Source: Nitrosospira sp. 56-18 (lineage in GTDB: Bacteria; Pseudomonadota; Gammaproteobacteria; Burkholderiales; Nitrosomonadaceae). From it: a stretch of 64,000 nt of DNA. Of the stretch, positions 9,289-19,200 are shown in pieces; position 1 is the first letter of the stretch; each line of letters opens with the position of its first letter. The notes beneath the pieces are model-generated. The model had not been told where the DNA came from. It searched no databases and saw only the letters and a list, made by a program, of their open reading frames with translations. Both the position numbers and the translations under genes were made by a program. The stretch spans positions 124,001-188,000 of the forward strand of contig MKVR01000007.1 of NCBI GenBank assembly GCA_001899235.1, in the 5' to 3' direction.

Positions 9289-10212
9289 ATGCCATTGAAA
9301 GGCGCAAGTTTACAGATTGACGCTGTAGTTTCCCAGCTACGGGAGCTACGGGTGAAATCGCTGGAGAGCCGGCAAAGGCGGAACAAGCCACCCAAGCTTC
9401 CCTCGCGGAAAGTGCTGATTGGCGTGGCGGATGGCCTGCGCGCCATATTGTTTCCCAACCGGCTCGGTTTGCCGGAGCTCACCAACGAAAGCGTGGATTA
9501 TTATGTCGGGCACATGCTGGATGTCACGCTTCGGGAATTGCTGGCGCAAGTGCGCCGCGAGCTGCGCTTTGTCTCCGGCCTAGAAACCATCAGCGATCAG
9601 GACCAGGAACAGGCCTTTGCCCTCATCAAGGCTTTTGCGCAGCGCCTGCCGCATATTCGCAGCCTGCTCGAAAGCGACATCCAGGCAGCCTACGAGGGCG
9701 ATCCTGCAGCCCGGAGCATCGATGAAGTCCTGGTTTGCTATCCCGGCATCACCGCGATCACGCATTATCGCCTGGCGCACGAGCTTTATCGCCTGGGCGT
9801 TCCCCTGATTGCACGCATGATTTCCGAAATCGCCCACTCCGCTACCGGTATCGAGATCCATCCGGGGGCGCAGATCGGAGGAAGTTTTTTTATCGATCAC
9901 GGAACTGGCGTAGTCATCGGTGAAACCGCCATCATAGGCGAGCATGTCCGTCTCTACCAGGCGGTAACGCTCGGCGCCAAGCGTTTCCCCGTGGACGAGC
10001 ATGGCGCGCTGGTAAAAGGCAATGCGCGCCACCCTATCGTGGAAGATGATGTCATCATTTATGCGGGAGCAACCATACTCGGCCGCATCACCATCGGCCG
10101 GGGCTCGACCATCGGCGGCAACGTCTGGCTTACTCGCAGCGTACCGCCGGGCAGCGCCATTTCGCAGGCGCAAATACGCAACGAAGTATACGATGGCGGC
10201 GCGGGAATCTAG
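9289..10212 (+). CDS. cysE: Serine O-acetyltransferase
   Basis: Acetylates serine with acetyl-CoA, supplying CysK. An N-terminal helical domain (about 1-170) is followed by a left-handed beta-helix of hexapeptide repeats with IEIHPGAQIGGSFFIDHGTG, VVIGETAIIGEHVRLYQ and DDVIIYAGATILGRITIG. The ATG at 9289 is chosen because AAGGAG lies six bases upstream; an in-frame ATG at 9262 is possible. At 307 residues and with the long N-terminal domain it resembles the EpsC/plant-like class. The C-terminus ends in GGAGI, a plausible Ile tail for docking into CysK. Confidence 0.93.
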   Translation: MPLKGASLQIDAVVSQLRELRVKSLESRQRRNKPPKLPSRKVLIGVADGLRAILFPNRLGLPELTNESVDYYVGHMLDVTLRELLAQVRRELRFVSGLETISDQDQEQAFALIKAFAQRLPHIRSLLESDIQAAYEGDPAARSIDEVLVCYPGITAITHYRLAHELYRLGVPLIARMISEIAHSATGIEIHPGAQIGGSFFIDHGTGVVIGETAIIGEHVRLYQAVTLGAKRFPVDEHGALVKGNARHPIVEDDVIIYAGATILGRITIGRGSTIGGNVWLTRSVPPGSAISQAQIRNEVYDGGAGI

Positions 10213-10360
10213 GGAAGCGCTATTCCGTTGCTATATCAAAAAACACATAAAAAGAATATCATGGCGGAAACAGATCGGTCCGCAACGTCACTATGCGGAT
10301 GGCGCAGATAACTGGAATATTTGCCGTCTTAAAGCAGAATAGCAGGACCGGTGGAGTATC

Positions 10361-11320
10361 ATGCCCAGGAAATGTATCAAGTGCGGAAGTGAAAAGACGC
10401 ACGGATCTCGTGTCAGAAGCGGCGAGCGTACCGCCGCCATGTGGTTTCGGAAACCCATACGCTGCAGGGAATGCAAGGAACGCTTCTGGGTGCCCAACCC
10501 GAACGCCTATATTGCGACGGCATCCTTGCTGGGTGTGGGGGGACTGCTGGTTGGGGTCATCTGGCTCGTAATCACCAATAACATCGACGAGTACTACGGC
10601 TCCATGACCGACGTGGCGGAAGTAGCGGATTCCCCAGCCGAGCCGGGGAAATCGGCCGACGCCGCCAAAAAGCCGCTACCCGCCGCTCCCTCAAAGCAGT
10701 TAAGCCCGGGATACGTCACAGGTTCGAAATCTCCCGATGGCGCCGATATCTCCATGGGAGAAAGAAAATCGCAGGACTCTCCAAAAACAGGCAAGGTGGA
10801 TGACCCCCGCTTCGCAGTGCAGCTATATGAGGAAAGCGCTGAAAATGGGGATAGCGATGCGCAGTACAAGCTCGGGCTTCTGTATCTCACCGGCAATGGA
10901 GCGCTGCAGGATTTTGCCGAAGCTGCAAAATGGCTCAAGCTTGCAGCGGAACAAGGCTACGCCCTGGCTCAATATGAGCTGGGGCTCATCTATCGCAGCG
11001 GACACGGACTTGCCGCGGATCCGGTGCAGAGTTATGTCTGGCTGAACCTGGCCGCCGCCGCGGGCGTGCAGCAGGCGATGGGCGCGCGCGATGACGTCAT
11101 GCGCTCTCTCAACACCCGGCAACTGGCGCAGGCGCAAAAAATTTCCCGCGACTGGCTGGCTTCAAAAACGAAATCCAGGCCATCCAGCACCGGAAAATTA
11201 GCCAGATCGGCCGGGAGCGCCGGCTCGGCCGGACGTGAAGCGCCGCCGCAAAACCAAACCGGCTCCGGTGGCCAGGCCGGCTCCGCCCCGCCGGTAATGG
11301 AGACTGCGCCGCAGGAATAG
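10361..11320 (+). CDS. Zinc-ribbon, single-span membrane protein with Sel1-like repeats
   Basis: 319 residues of unknown function. N-terminal cytosolic zinc ribbon with CIKCGS (C5, C8) and CREC (C35, C38), one membrane helix at about 51-71, a Ser/Pro/Lys-rich linker, then Sel1-like TPR repeats at about 145-245 (DAQYKLGLLYLTGNG, ALAQYELGLIYRSGHG, VQSYVWLNLAAAAG). The tail (270-319) is low-complexity Gly/Ser/Ala. Sel1 repeats act as protein-protein scaffolds; a role in envelope or motility assembly would be guesswork. It stands alone between cysE and an Lpd-like gene. Confidence 0.7.
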   Translation: MPRKCIKCGSEKTHGSRVRSGERTAAMWFRKPIRCRECKERFWVPNPNAYIATASLLGVGGLLVGVIWLVITNNIDEYYGSMTDVAEVADSPAEPGKSADAAKKPLPAAPSKQLSPGYVTGSKSPDGADISMGERKSQDSPKTGKVDDPRFAVQLYEESAENGDSDAQYKLGLLYLTGNGALQDFAEAAKWLKLAAEQGYALAQYELGLIYRSGHGLAADPVQSYVWLNLAAAAGVQQAMGARDDVMRSLNTRQLAQAQKISRDWLASKTKSRPSSTGKLARSAGSAGSAGREAPPQNQTGSGGQAGSAPPVMETAPQE

Positions 11321-11342
11321 CAAACCGTACCGTTCGCCGTTC

Positions 11343-11372
11343 GATCGTGCGATCGTGCGATCGTGCGATCGT
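11343..11372. repeat. Short tandem repeat, unit GATCGTGC
   Basis: An 8-base unit GATCGTGC repeated about three and a half times between the Sel1-protein gene and the Lpd-like gene. The unit is nearly self-complementary (GATC, CGATCG) and holds several GATC sites. Confidence 0.7.
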
Positions 11373-11417
11373 TTGACACTACGGCGCGACGCGCAGCAAT
11401 TAACCAGGAAAAACCGA

Positions 11418-12833
11418 ATGAGCAACGTACTGGACGTCATTATCGTGGGGGGTGGAACGGCAGGCCTTTCCGCCTTGCGGGAAATCAGAAAACGCACCAG
11501 CAATTTCGTCATCATCAATGATGGCCCATGGGGCACAATCTGTGCCCGGGTAGGCTGCATGCCTTCCAAGGCTCTCATCGAAGCGGCCAATGCCTTTCAC
11601 CGCCGTAACCGCTTCGGCGAATTCGGCATCCGGGGGGCGGAAAATATCACGATCGATATTGCGGCGGTGCTTCAGCGCGTACGAAAACTCAGAGATGGAT
11701 TCGTCGCAGGCACGCTGAAAGCAACGAGCGACCTGGGAGAACGCGCCATATCCGGCCGCGCGCGATTGCTGGGCGTGGGAAAGCTGGAAGTAAACGGACG
11801 CATACTCCATGCGCGCAGCATCATCCTCGCTACCGGGTCCCGTCCCGTGATCCCCGGACAATGGCAGGCGCTCGGCGGAAGGCTGCTGACCACGGATACC
11901 CTATTCGAACAGGAAACGCTGCCTTCCCGCATGGGAGTGCTGGGCCTGGGGCCTGTCGGCGTGGAGATGGCGCAGGCACTTTCGCGGCTTGGCATCAACG
12001 TAAGCGCGTTCAGCAAAGGCGAAAATATCGCCAGATTGAGCGATCCCGAGGTCAATGCTGTCGCGGTGGATCTTCTGGGCAGGGAATTTTCATTGCTGAC
12101 AGGCGAGAAGGCGGATCTCCGGATGGACAACGATCAATTGCAGGTAAGCACGAACAGCAGCGATATCGCCTGCGACAGCGTTCTCGTCGCGCTCGGGCGG
12201 CGCCCTAATATTGATGGCCTGGGGCTTGAAACATTGGGAGTCGAACTCGACGAACACGGACTGCCCCCTGTGGATCCCGACACCATGCAAATAACCGATC
12301 TGCCAGTTTTTCTGCCGGGAGATGCCAACCGTCAGGCTCCAATCCTGCACGAAGCGGCGGATGGAGGGCACATAGCCGGAATTAACGCCATGCGCCCCAC
12401 GCCTTTCAGCTTCCAGCGGCGAACCCCCCTGGCAATCATTTTTTCCGAGCCTGGCATCGCCATCGTGGGAAAGCGCTTCGAGTCGCTGGACAGCCGACGC
12501 ATACTGACCGGGACGGTGCGTTTCGAAAACCAGGGGCGGGCCCGCATAGCGCAGCGCAACCACGGCATTCTCCGCCTGTACGCGGACCGGGAGAACGGCC
12601 GGCTGCTTGGGGCAGAAATGGTTGCGCCTGCGGCCGAGCATATGGCGCACTTGCTGGCGATTGCCATCGACCGGTCCCTTGCCGTGCAGGATATGCTGCG
12701 CCTGCCTTTTTATCATCCGACTCTCGAAGAGGGCTTGCGTACGGCTCTACGAGAGATATCCTCGCAATTGCCGCCATGCAGCGAATCCGATCTCGCGGCG
12801 TGTGAATCCCTGCGCGTCGAGGCGCTGGAGTAG
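11418..12833 (+). CDS. Dihydrolipoamide dehydrogenase-like FAD/NAD oxidoreductase
   Basis: Flavoprotein disulfide reductase of 471 residues. It shows the FAD fold VIIVGGGTAGLSAL, the redox pair C42-x4-C47 in TICARVGCMPSK, LATGSRPVIP, an NAD-binding MGVLGLGPVGVEMAQALSRLG, the second FAD motif VFLPGDANR and the C-terminal catalytic H433-P with E438 in FYHPTLEEGL. It is not next to pyruvate or oxoglutarate dehydrogenase genes, so its electron acceptor may not be lipoamide; a mercuric or glutathione reductase-like role cannot be excluded. The ATG at 11418 fits the family; AACCAGGAAAAACCGA precedes it. Confidence 0.85.
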   Translation: MSNVLDVIIVGGGTAGLSALREIRKRTSNFVIINDGPWGTICARVGCMPSKALIEAANAFHRRNRFGEFGIRGAENITIDIAAVLQRVRKLRDGFVAGTLKATSDLGERAISGRARLLGVGKLEVNGRILHARSIILATGSRPVIPGQWQALGGRLLTTDTLFEQETLPSRMGVLGLGPVGVEMAQALSRLGINVSAFSKGENIARLSDPEVNAVAVDLLGREFSLLTGEKADLRMDNDQLQVSTNSSDIACDSVLVALGRRPNIDGLGLETLGVELDEHGLPPVDPDTMQITDLPVFLPGDANRQAPILHEAADGGHIAGINAMRPTPFSFQRRTPLAIIFSEPGIAIVGKRFESLDSRRILTGTVRFENQGRARIAQRNHGILRLYADRENGRLLGAEMVAPAAEHMAHLLAIAIDRSLAVQDMLRLPFYHPTLEEGLRTALREISSQLPPCSESDLAACESLRVEALE

Positions 12834-12848
12834 CGCCGGACTTCTCCC

Positions 12849-12894
12849 CGCAAAACCGCCGTTGCGCCAGCGGAGATTTATTCAACGCTTCCTT
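12849..12894. repeat. Family B repeat, solo end fragment (B3)
   Basis: 46 bases that in reverse complement read as the left end of family B (AAGGAAGCGTTGAATAAATC, then CTCCGCTGGCG). Only one end is left, just after the stop of the Lpd-like gene, suggesting an internal deletion or one-ended transfer. Confidence 0.6.
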
Positions 12895-12996
12895 GGCCCT
12901 GCAGTGAATTCCGAGGATGAAGCCGGGTCCAACTTTGGGAAGTGATATCGCTCGCCAGCATGGCGGCCAAACAAAATTGTGAAGGACCGTACCGTA

Positions 12997-13479
12997 ATGA
13001 ATGAGTTTGCCTTTGCCCGGGTATTGCACGTGTTGGGAGTCGTGCTGTGGATAGGTGGCGTAGCCATGGTCACCACTGTATTGCTTCCCACCATATCGAA
13101 AATGCGCTCCGCCGAGGAGCGCACAGATTTTTTCGGACGAATCGAACGCCGCTTTGCCGCCCAGGCGCGCTTTACCACCCTGCTGGTCGGCCTGAGCGGG
13201 TTTTACATGGTCCATTTGCTGGATGCCTGGGGCCGCTTCACCGAGCTGCGCTTCTGGTGGATGCATGCCATGGTGCTGGTGTGGCTGATATTCACCCTGG
13301 TGCTGTTCATCGCGGAGCCGTTGGTGCTGCGCAAGAAGATACAAAAATCGGTCGCGGATAATGCAGAAAATTCGGTTTCGTCGGCCCAGCGCATGCACTG
13401 GATACTGCTAAGCCTGAGCCTTGTCGCCGTCGCCGGCGCGGTGGCCGGCAGCCATGGCTGGATGCCCGGCGGAAATTAG
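12997..13479 (+). CDS. Four-helix integral membrane protein (CopD/DUF2269-like)
   Basis: 160 residues with about four membrane helices; opens MNEFAFARVLHVLGVVLWIGG, where the paired His and Trp are typical of small CopD/DUF2269-type haem- or copper-handling membrane proteins. WWMHAMVLVWLIFTL and WILLSLSLVAVAGAVAG are later spans. The ATG at 12997 is preferred to an in-frame GTG at 12979. It precedes a SirB2-family protein by about 90 bases. The biochemical role is unknown. Confidence 0.65.
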   Translation: MNEFAFARVLHVLGVVLWIGGVAMVTTVLLPTISKMRSAEERTDFFGRIERRFAAQARFTTLLVGLSGFYMVHLLDAWGRFTELRFWWMHAMVLVWLIFTLVLFIAEPLVLRKKIQKSVADNAENSVSSAQRMHWILLSLSLVAVAGAVAGSHGWMPGGN

Positions 13480-13527
13480 GGATGTGTTTCGGGCCTTGCC
13501 CTCACGCTTTTTCGCACGGCAACGCGA

Positions 13528-13557
13528 GCGGGAAACAAGTATTAACAGGCTCCAGGA
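13528..13557. repeat. Family C palindrome, right half copy
   Basis: AACAAGTATTAACAGGCTCC resembles the right arm of the perfect palindrome at 6362-6422. The left arm is missing. It lies directly upstream of the sirB2-like gene, whose AGGAAAC ribosome site falls at its edge. Confidence 0.45.
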
Positions 13558-13567
13558 AACCCGGCAT

Positions 13568-13945
13568 ATGAGTTACGCAGCAATAAAAATGATCCATATC
13601 GGCAGCGTCATTGTCAGCTACCTGCTGTTTTCATTGCGCAGCATATGGATGCTGCAGGAGTCTGCTGCCATGCAGCGACGCTGGGTAAAGGTCATGCCGC
13701 ATGTGGTGGACACGGTACTGCTGGCCAGTGCCATCACGCTCGCCATCAGAATCCACCAGGACCCGATTCACGACTCCTGGCTCAGCGCGAAGGTCGGGGG
13801 ATTGCTGCTTTACATCGTTCTGGGCATGATGGCATTGAAGTATGGAAAAACCCGCAAGACGAGAATCCGGGCATTGATAGCGGCCCAGGCTGTCTTTCTG
13901 TATATCGTGCTGGTCGCGCTTACGAAAAACCCCTTGCTGTTCTAA
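13568..13945 (+). CDS. SirB2-family membrane protein
   Basis: 125 residues with four predicted helices; starts MSYAAIKMIHIGSVIVSYLLFSLR and contains RRWVKVMPHVVDTVLLASAI and GGLLLYIVLGMMALKYGKTR, which match the SirB2 (invasion-gene expression up-regulator) family. The family name comes from Salmonella genetics and the molecular role is unknown. AGGAAA lies about nine bases before the ATG, partly inside a family C half repeat. Confidence 0.8.
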   Translation: MSYAAIKMIHIGSVIVSYLLFSLRSIWMLQESAAMQRRWVKVMPHVVDTVLLASAITLAIRIHQDPIHDSWLSAKVGGLLLYIVLGMMALKYGKTRKTRIRALIAAQAVFLYIVLVALTKNPLLF

Positions 13946-14517
13946 TCGGCAATTTCATCCCCCGTTTTTATTCATACGGAATTCCTTTCCTCCCGCCCGC
14001 TTTGTATCCGTGGCACCCAGGCATCAAAATACAAGGAAGATCCTGAACAAGACCCCGTTGCTGCAGCCGGATGACTGATGCACGCTCCCGCGGGTGAATC
14101 CCGCCATTCGTACCCTTTCCGGCGCCAGTCTTTATAATTGCAATATAATTGCAATGCCAATGCAGTTGTATTGCTCAAGAAAAACACAGACCAAATCCTC
14201 GCTGGCGCAGCGATGGCTTTGCGGGATGGGATGGGCGAAAGGGGACGGAGCGCAATGGTCATTCCATTCCAGGGAGTGGCAACACAGCCGTGTGCCACAA
14301 AAATCACGCAATCCGCCTTGTAGCAGGCTCACCATGGATGAACGTCGAGTTACAGCGGGAAGTCTTTGTGGATCACGTCTCCAAACCGGAAACAAGCGGC
14401 CAGCGGCCGGATTTGGGTTCATATTTATCTTCGCCCTTTTCACGAGATTGAACCCCGGCTTGCTATAATTGCGCGCATGTTCCTGTTGATCTTCTTTACT
14501 GCTCGCTTCACAAGCTG
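13946..14517. other. Intergenic region upstream of mrcA with mosaic repeat
   Basis: 572 bases. It holds a perfect 11-base tandem duplication, TATAATTGCAA (14133-14143 and 14144-14154), a mosaic B/A repeat (14188-14420) and a TATAAT hexamer at 14464-14469 that may serve as the -10 of mrcA; its -35 is unclear. No plausible gene. Confidence 0.55.
14188..14420. repeat. Mosaic repeat: family B left part joined to family A right part
   Basis: 14188-14238 matches the family B left end just inside its TIR (AAATCCTCGCTGGCGC, then GCGGGATGGGATG), and from about 14250 the sequence switches to family A (ATTCCATTCCAGGGAGT ... CCGGATTTGGGTT). Only the family A right terminus is intact. Confidence 0.65.
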
Positions 14518-16854
14518 ATGCGCCCGTTGATCTATTCACTCGCCGCGCTTCTCGCATTGGGCTTGTTCGTTGCTCTCCTCGTTGTTTTTGCGGCGCTGGT
14601 AACGGTTCCTTCGCTGCCCTCGCTCGAGACACTGACGGATTACCGGCCCAAGATTCCCCTACGGGTATATAGCGCCGAAGGCCTGCTGATCGGAGAATTC
14701 GGCGAAGAGCGCAGGGAGGTGGTCAAGATCAGCGCAGCACCCGCACAGTTGAAGCAGGCGATCATCGCCGCGGAAGACGACCGGTTCTACCAGCACGGCG
14801 GGGTCGACTATATCGGCATACTGCGTGCCGCCTATTCGAACTTCACCTCGGGAGGAGTAAGGCAAGGCGCCAGCACCATAACGATGCAGGTGGCACGGAA
14901 TTTTTTTCTGACGAAAGAAAAAACACTCACCCGAAAATTCAGCGAAGCGCTGCTGGCGTTCAAGATCGAGCACAGCTTGAGCAAGGACGAAATACTCGAA
15001 CTCTACTTCAATCAGATCTATCTCGGGCAACGCGCATACGGCTTTGCCGCCGCCGCCCAGGTTTACTTCGGAAAATCCCTGCAGCAGCTCAGCCTTGCCG
15101 AAGCAGCGATGCTTGCGGGCTTGCCCAAAGCCCCATCGCGCTTCAATCCGGTAGTCAATCCCAAGCGTGCCAAAACACGTCAGCTTTATGTTCTGCGGCG
15201 CATGCAGGAGCTGGGCTATATTTCCAAAGAAGAGTTCAAGCTGGCGGAAGACCAGCCGCTGCATGTCAAGCGCGAATCGCAGGAATTTCCAATGAAGGCC
15301 GAGTATATCGCCGAGATGGCCCGCCAGGCAGTCTACGACCGATATCAGGACGCGACCTACAGCAAGGGATTCAGGGTCTACACCACGGTAAGGAAATTCG
15401 ACCAGGATGCGGCGTACCAGGCGGTGCGTGAGGGAGTGATCGACTATGACCGGCGGCATGGATATCGCGGCCCTGAAGCGGTGCTCGAATTACCCGCCGC
15501 CACCTCGAACCGGGATGAGATACTTGAAGACGCGCTCACGGAAGTGGCCGACAGCGATGATCTTCTTGCTGCCGTGGTGCTTGCCGCCGACTCCAAGCTG
15601 GTCAAGGCCTACCGCAAAGGCGGAGAGATCATCGAAATAAGCGGCGACGGTCTCAAATTCGCCCAGAAATTCCTGGGGAACAAGGCGAACAAGAAGCATA
15701 TCCGTGCGGGCTCCCTGATTCGCATACGGAAGAACGACACGGGATGGCACATCGCGCAGCTCCCCCAGGTCGAGGCAGCGCTGGTATCCATCAATTCCAG
15801 TGACGGCGAGATTCGCGCCATGATTGGCGGGTTCGATTTCAATCGCAGCCAGTTCAACCATGTCACCCAGGCCTGGCGCCAGCCGGGTTCGAGTTTCAAG
15901 CCCTTCATCTACTCCGCCTCGCTGGAAAAGGGCTTTACTCCCGCAACGATCATCAATGACGCGCCCCTTTCTTTTACCGCGGAGGAAACCGGAAGCGAAC
16001 AGTGGGACCCCAGAAACTTCGATGACAATTACGACGGCCCCCTGCGCATGCGGGTGGCGCTAGCGAAATCCAAGAACCTGGTGTCGATTCGCATCCTTCA
16101 GGCCATTGGCGTGCAATACGCCCAGGATTACATCGCCCGTTTCGGGTTCGATCCAAAGCTCCATCCGCCCTATCTGTCCATGGCGCTGGGCGCGGGTTCG
16201 GTTACGCCGATGCAGATGGCCGTCGGATATGCCGCTTTCGCCAATGGAGGGTTCCGGATAGTGCCCTATTTCATCCAGCGCATAGAGGATGAAAAAGGCA
16301 ACGTACTGGTGCAATCGGAACCGGCGGTCGCCGGGCAGAATGCCAAGCAGATCATCGATCCGCGTAACGCGTTTCTCATGACCAGCATGATGCAGGACGT
16401 GGTGCAGCGCGGCACCGCAACCAGGGCCAAGCAGTTGGGCCGCAACGATCTGGCGGGGAAAACCGGCACCACGAACAACCACGTCGACGCCTGGTTTTGC
16501 GGCTACCAGCCGGATCTGGTAACCATCTCGTGGATTGGTTTCGATAATCCGAGGTCACTGGGCGACAAGGAAACCGGCAGCCATGCCGCGCTGCCCATGT
16601 GGATAAGTTACATGGGCAAGGCTTTGAAAGACATTCCCGTGGCGAAAATCACCCCTCCCCCGGGAGTGGTCACAGCCAAAATCAATCCTGAAACCGGACT
16701 GCGGGACGCAGCCGGCACCGTGACCGAACAATTTCTCGAGGAGCAGTTGCCGCCCGAGCAGTTGCCGCCCGAACCCGAAAACAAGCTAGAAGACAAGCTA
16801 GAAGACGTGATCAGATCGACAGAGGATATAATCAGGGAATTTTTCTCGCACTAA
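14518..16854 (+). CDS. mrcA: Penicillin-binding protein 1A (bifunctional)
   Basis: Inner-membrane peptidoglycan glycosyltransferase and transpeptidase, 778 residues. One N-terminal helix (about 5-30) anchors the protein. The GT51 domain carries AAEDDRFYQHGG (catalytic E86) and GASTITMQVARN; the transpeptidase domain carries S458 in QPGSSFKPF, SKN (AKSKNLVSI) and K648-TG in GKTGTT. The C-terminal tail has short tandem repeats (EQLPPEQLPP, KLEDKLED). It is usually divergent from pilMNOPQ; here repeats lie upstream instead. Confidence 0.95.
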   Translation: MRPLIYSLAALLALGLFVALLVVFAALVTVPSLPSLETLTDYRPKIPLRVYSAEGLLIGEFGEERREVVKISAAPAQLKQAIIAAEDDRFYQHGGVDYIGILRAAYSNFTSGGVRQGASTITMQVARNFFLTKEKTLTRKFSEALLAFKIEHSLSKDEILELYFNQIYLGQRAYGFAAAAQVYFGKSLQQLSLAEAAMLAGLPKAPSRFNPVVNPKRAKTRQLYVLRRMQELGYISKEEFKLAEDQPLHVKRESQEFPMKAEYIAEMARQAVYDRYQDATYSKGFRVYTTVRKFDQDAAYQAVREGVIDYDRRHGYRGPEAVLELPAATSNRDEILEDALTEVADSDDLLAAVVLAADSKLVKAYRKGGEIIEISGDGLKFAQKFLGNKANKKHIRAGSLIRIRKNDTGWHIAQLPQVEAALVSINSSDGEIRAMIGGFDFNRSQFNHVTQAWRQPGSSFKPFIYSASLEKGFTPATIINDAPLSFTAEETGSEQWDPRNFDDNYDGPLRMRVALAKSKNLVSIRILQAIGVQYAQDYIARFGFDPKLHPPYLSMALGAGSVTPMQMAVGYAAFANGGFRIVPYFIQRIEDEKGNVLVQSEPAVAGQNAKQIIDPRNAFLMTSMMQDVVQRGTATRAKQLGRNDLAGKTGTTNNHVDAWFCGYQPDLVTISWIGFDNPRSLGDKETGSHAALPMWISYMGKALKDIPVAKITPPPGVVTAKINPETGLRDAAGTVTEQFLEEQLPPEQLPPEPENKLEDKLEDVIRSTEDIIREFFSH

Positions 16855-16918
16855 ACCCGGATATCGCCGCATCGGGCGCCACCAGTCACACCCCTCTGCA
16901 GGGATTTGCCAGGATGAT

Positions 16919-17938
<1,020 letters not shown>

Positions 17939-17949
17939 TTAATGACTTG

Positions 17950-18128
17950 GAAATAACCACTAAAATTTTACAGGAAATATTCAAAAATCCGGGAACTTGT
18001 ACTCGAATTGCTTATCTTACTTACAGACGTTGCTTGATTGTCTCCCGCTTTTCCTCCCTGAGCGGGTACCTTAATCCCTATTAAGGTAGTTTGCCCCCGG
18101 TTTTATTCCCCTTTAACCGGGGGTTTTT
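17950..18128 (+). ncRNA. Possible small RNA ending in an intrinsic terminator (hemB-engB gap)
   Basis: On the plus strand, between two minus-strand genes, three hairpins follow each other: CCCGCT/AGCGGG (about 18045-18066), ACCTTAAT/ATTAAGGT (18068-18087) and CCCCCGGTT/AACCGGGGG followed by six Ts (18094-18126). The last is a canonical intrinsic terminator, but no plus-strand gene precedes it. The upstream end and promoter are not defined. The hairpins could equally be part of the hemB leader read on the other strand. Confidence 0.35.
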
Positions 18129-18809
18129 TATGCCCGCTATTCCTGGATCGGCATCCTCTGGGTTTTTCGCGTCTTTCGTTTCCAGTCTATGCGAATCTCC
18201 GTTCCGTGAAAGCGAATCCAGTCCGAGCCACGCGCCAAGAACCGAAGCCGCCTGGTCCACTCCCTCGCGCGTCATGCTGGAAAATAATTGTACGCTGCAT
18301 TGCGGATAAGTTTCACGCAGCGATTGCGTTACGCCATGGAGCACCTTTCCCGCCTGCTGCCGCGAGAGCTTATCCGATTTCGTGAGCAGCGCGTGCACCG
18401 GCTTGCCGGTTTCGGCAAACCAGGCCAGCATTTGCCGGTCCAGCGGCGTCAGTGGATGCCGCACATCCATTATGAGCACCAGTCCATGAAGAGATTCCCG
18501 CGTCCTGAGGTAGGTGCCAAGCAGATGCTGCCAATGCTCGCGGATTTCCGCAGGGACTTTTGCGTAGCCATACCCCGGCAAATCCACGAGAAAGCCTCCT
18601 CGTCCCAGGCGGAAAAAGTTGATGTGCTGCGTCCGGCCAGGCGTTTTGCTCACGAAAGCCAGTCTCCCACGATTGGTCAATGAATTGATGGCGCTGGATT
18701 TGCCCGCGTTCGACCGTCCCGCGAACGCAATCTCGATGCCGGCTGGAGCCGGCAGGTCCCGCAAGCGGTTGACGGTGGTAAAAAAGGTTGTGGGGTGAAA
18801 AACCGACAT
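18081..18809 (-). CDS. engB: Ribosome biogenesis GTPase EngB (YihA/YsxC)
   Basis: GTP-binding protein that assists large-subunit assembly. G1 is [11 protein letters not shown]2/G3 are KTPGRTQ and [12 protein letters not shown], and G4 is [10 protein letters not shown]. The start [10 protein letters not shown] at 18809 matches the family. 242 residues, about 40 longer than usual because of a charged tail ([22 protein letters not shown]) whose codons overlap the plus-strand terminator hairpin. It lies downstream of coaX, separated by a family B repeat. Confidence 0.94.
   Translation of the reverse strand: MSVFHPTTFFTTVNRLRDLPAPAGIEIAFAGRSNAGKSSAINSLTNRGRLAFVSKTPGRTQHINFFRLGRGGFLVDLPGYGYAKVPAEIREHWQHLLGTYLRTRESLHGLVLIMDVRHPLTPLDRQMLAWFAETGKPVHALLTKSDKLSRQQAGKVLHGVTQSLRETYPQCSVQLFSSMTREGVDQAASVLGAWLGLDSLSRNGDSHRLETKDAKNPEDADPGIAGIKNPRLKGNKTGGKLP
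18094..18126 (+). terminator. Strong plus-strand intrinsic terminator overlapping engB 3' end
   Basis: Nine-base GC-rich stem (CCCCCGGTT with AACCGGGGG, 12-base loop) followed by TTTTTT on the plus strand. On the minus strand the same bases encode the last codons of engB. Confidence 0.65.
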
Positions 18810-19200
18810 GATCGTTGGTCCAGCTCGGCGAATAGCAGGAAAAATAGGGGGAATCCGTTCTTCAGCCAGCATCAGGCTTAAGGAAGCGCTGAATAAATCT
18901 CCGCTGGCGCGGCGGCGGCTTTGCGGGATGGGATGCGCGAAAGGCGACGACGCGAATGGCGCGGCCGCGCAGGGCGGAGCAGTGTCTTCCGAAAGGAAGA
19001 TGCGACCCCGCAGCGAAATGCCTGCGCCCCAACAAACCTGTGGTGCGGTCGAAGCATCCCCTCCGCTGCCCGATCCCCGCTCTGCGGGGCCCCTCGGGCG
19101 ACGCTCCGGGGGCGCTCCTTGGCATCGTAGCCCCGGCTACGACCTGCGTCGTGCGCCTTATGATCATTCCGATTTTACCAGCAACGCGCTCAGCGCAGAT
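18810..19200. other. engB-coaX gap filled by family B element
   Basis: The 391-base space between coaX and engB is almost entirely the B1 repeat (18878-19218). About 70 bases remain as the engB leader. No other gene seen. Confidence 0.6.
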
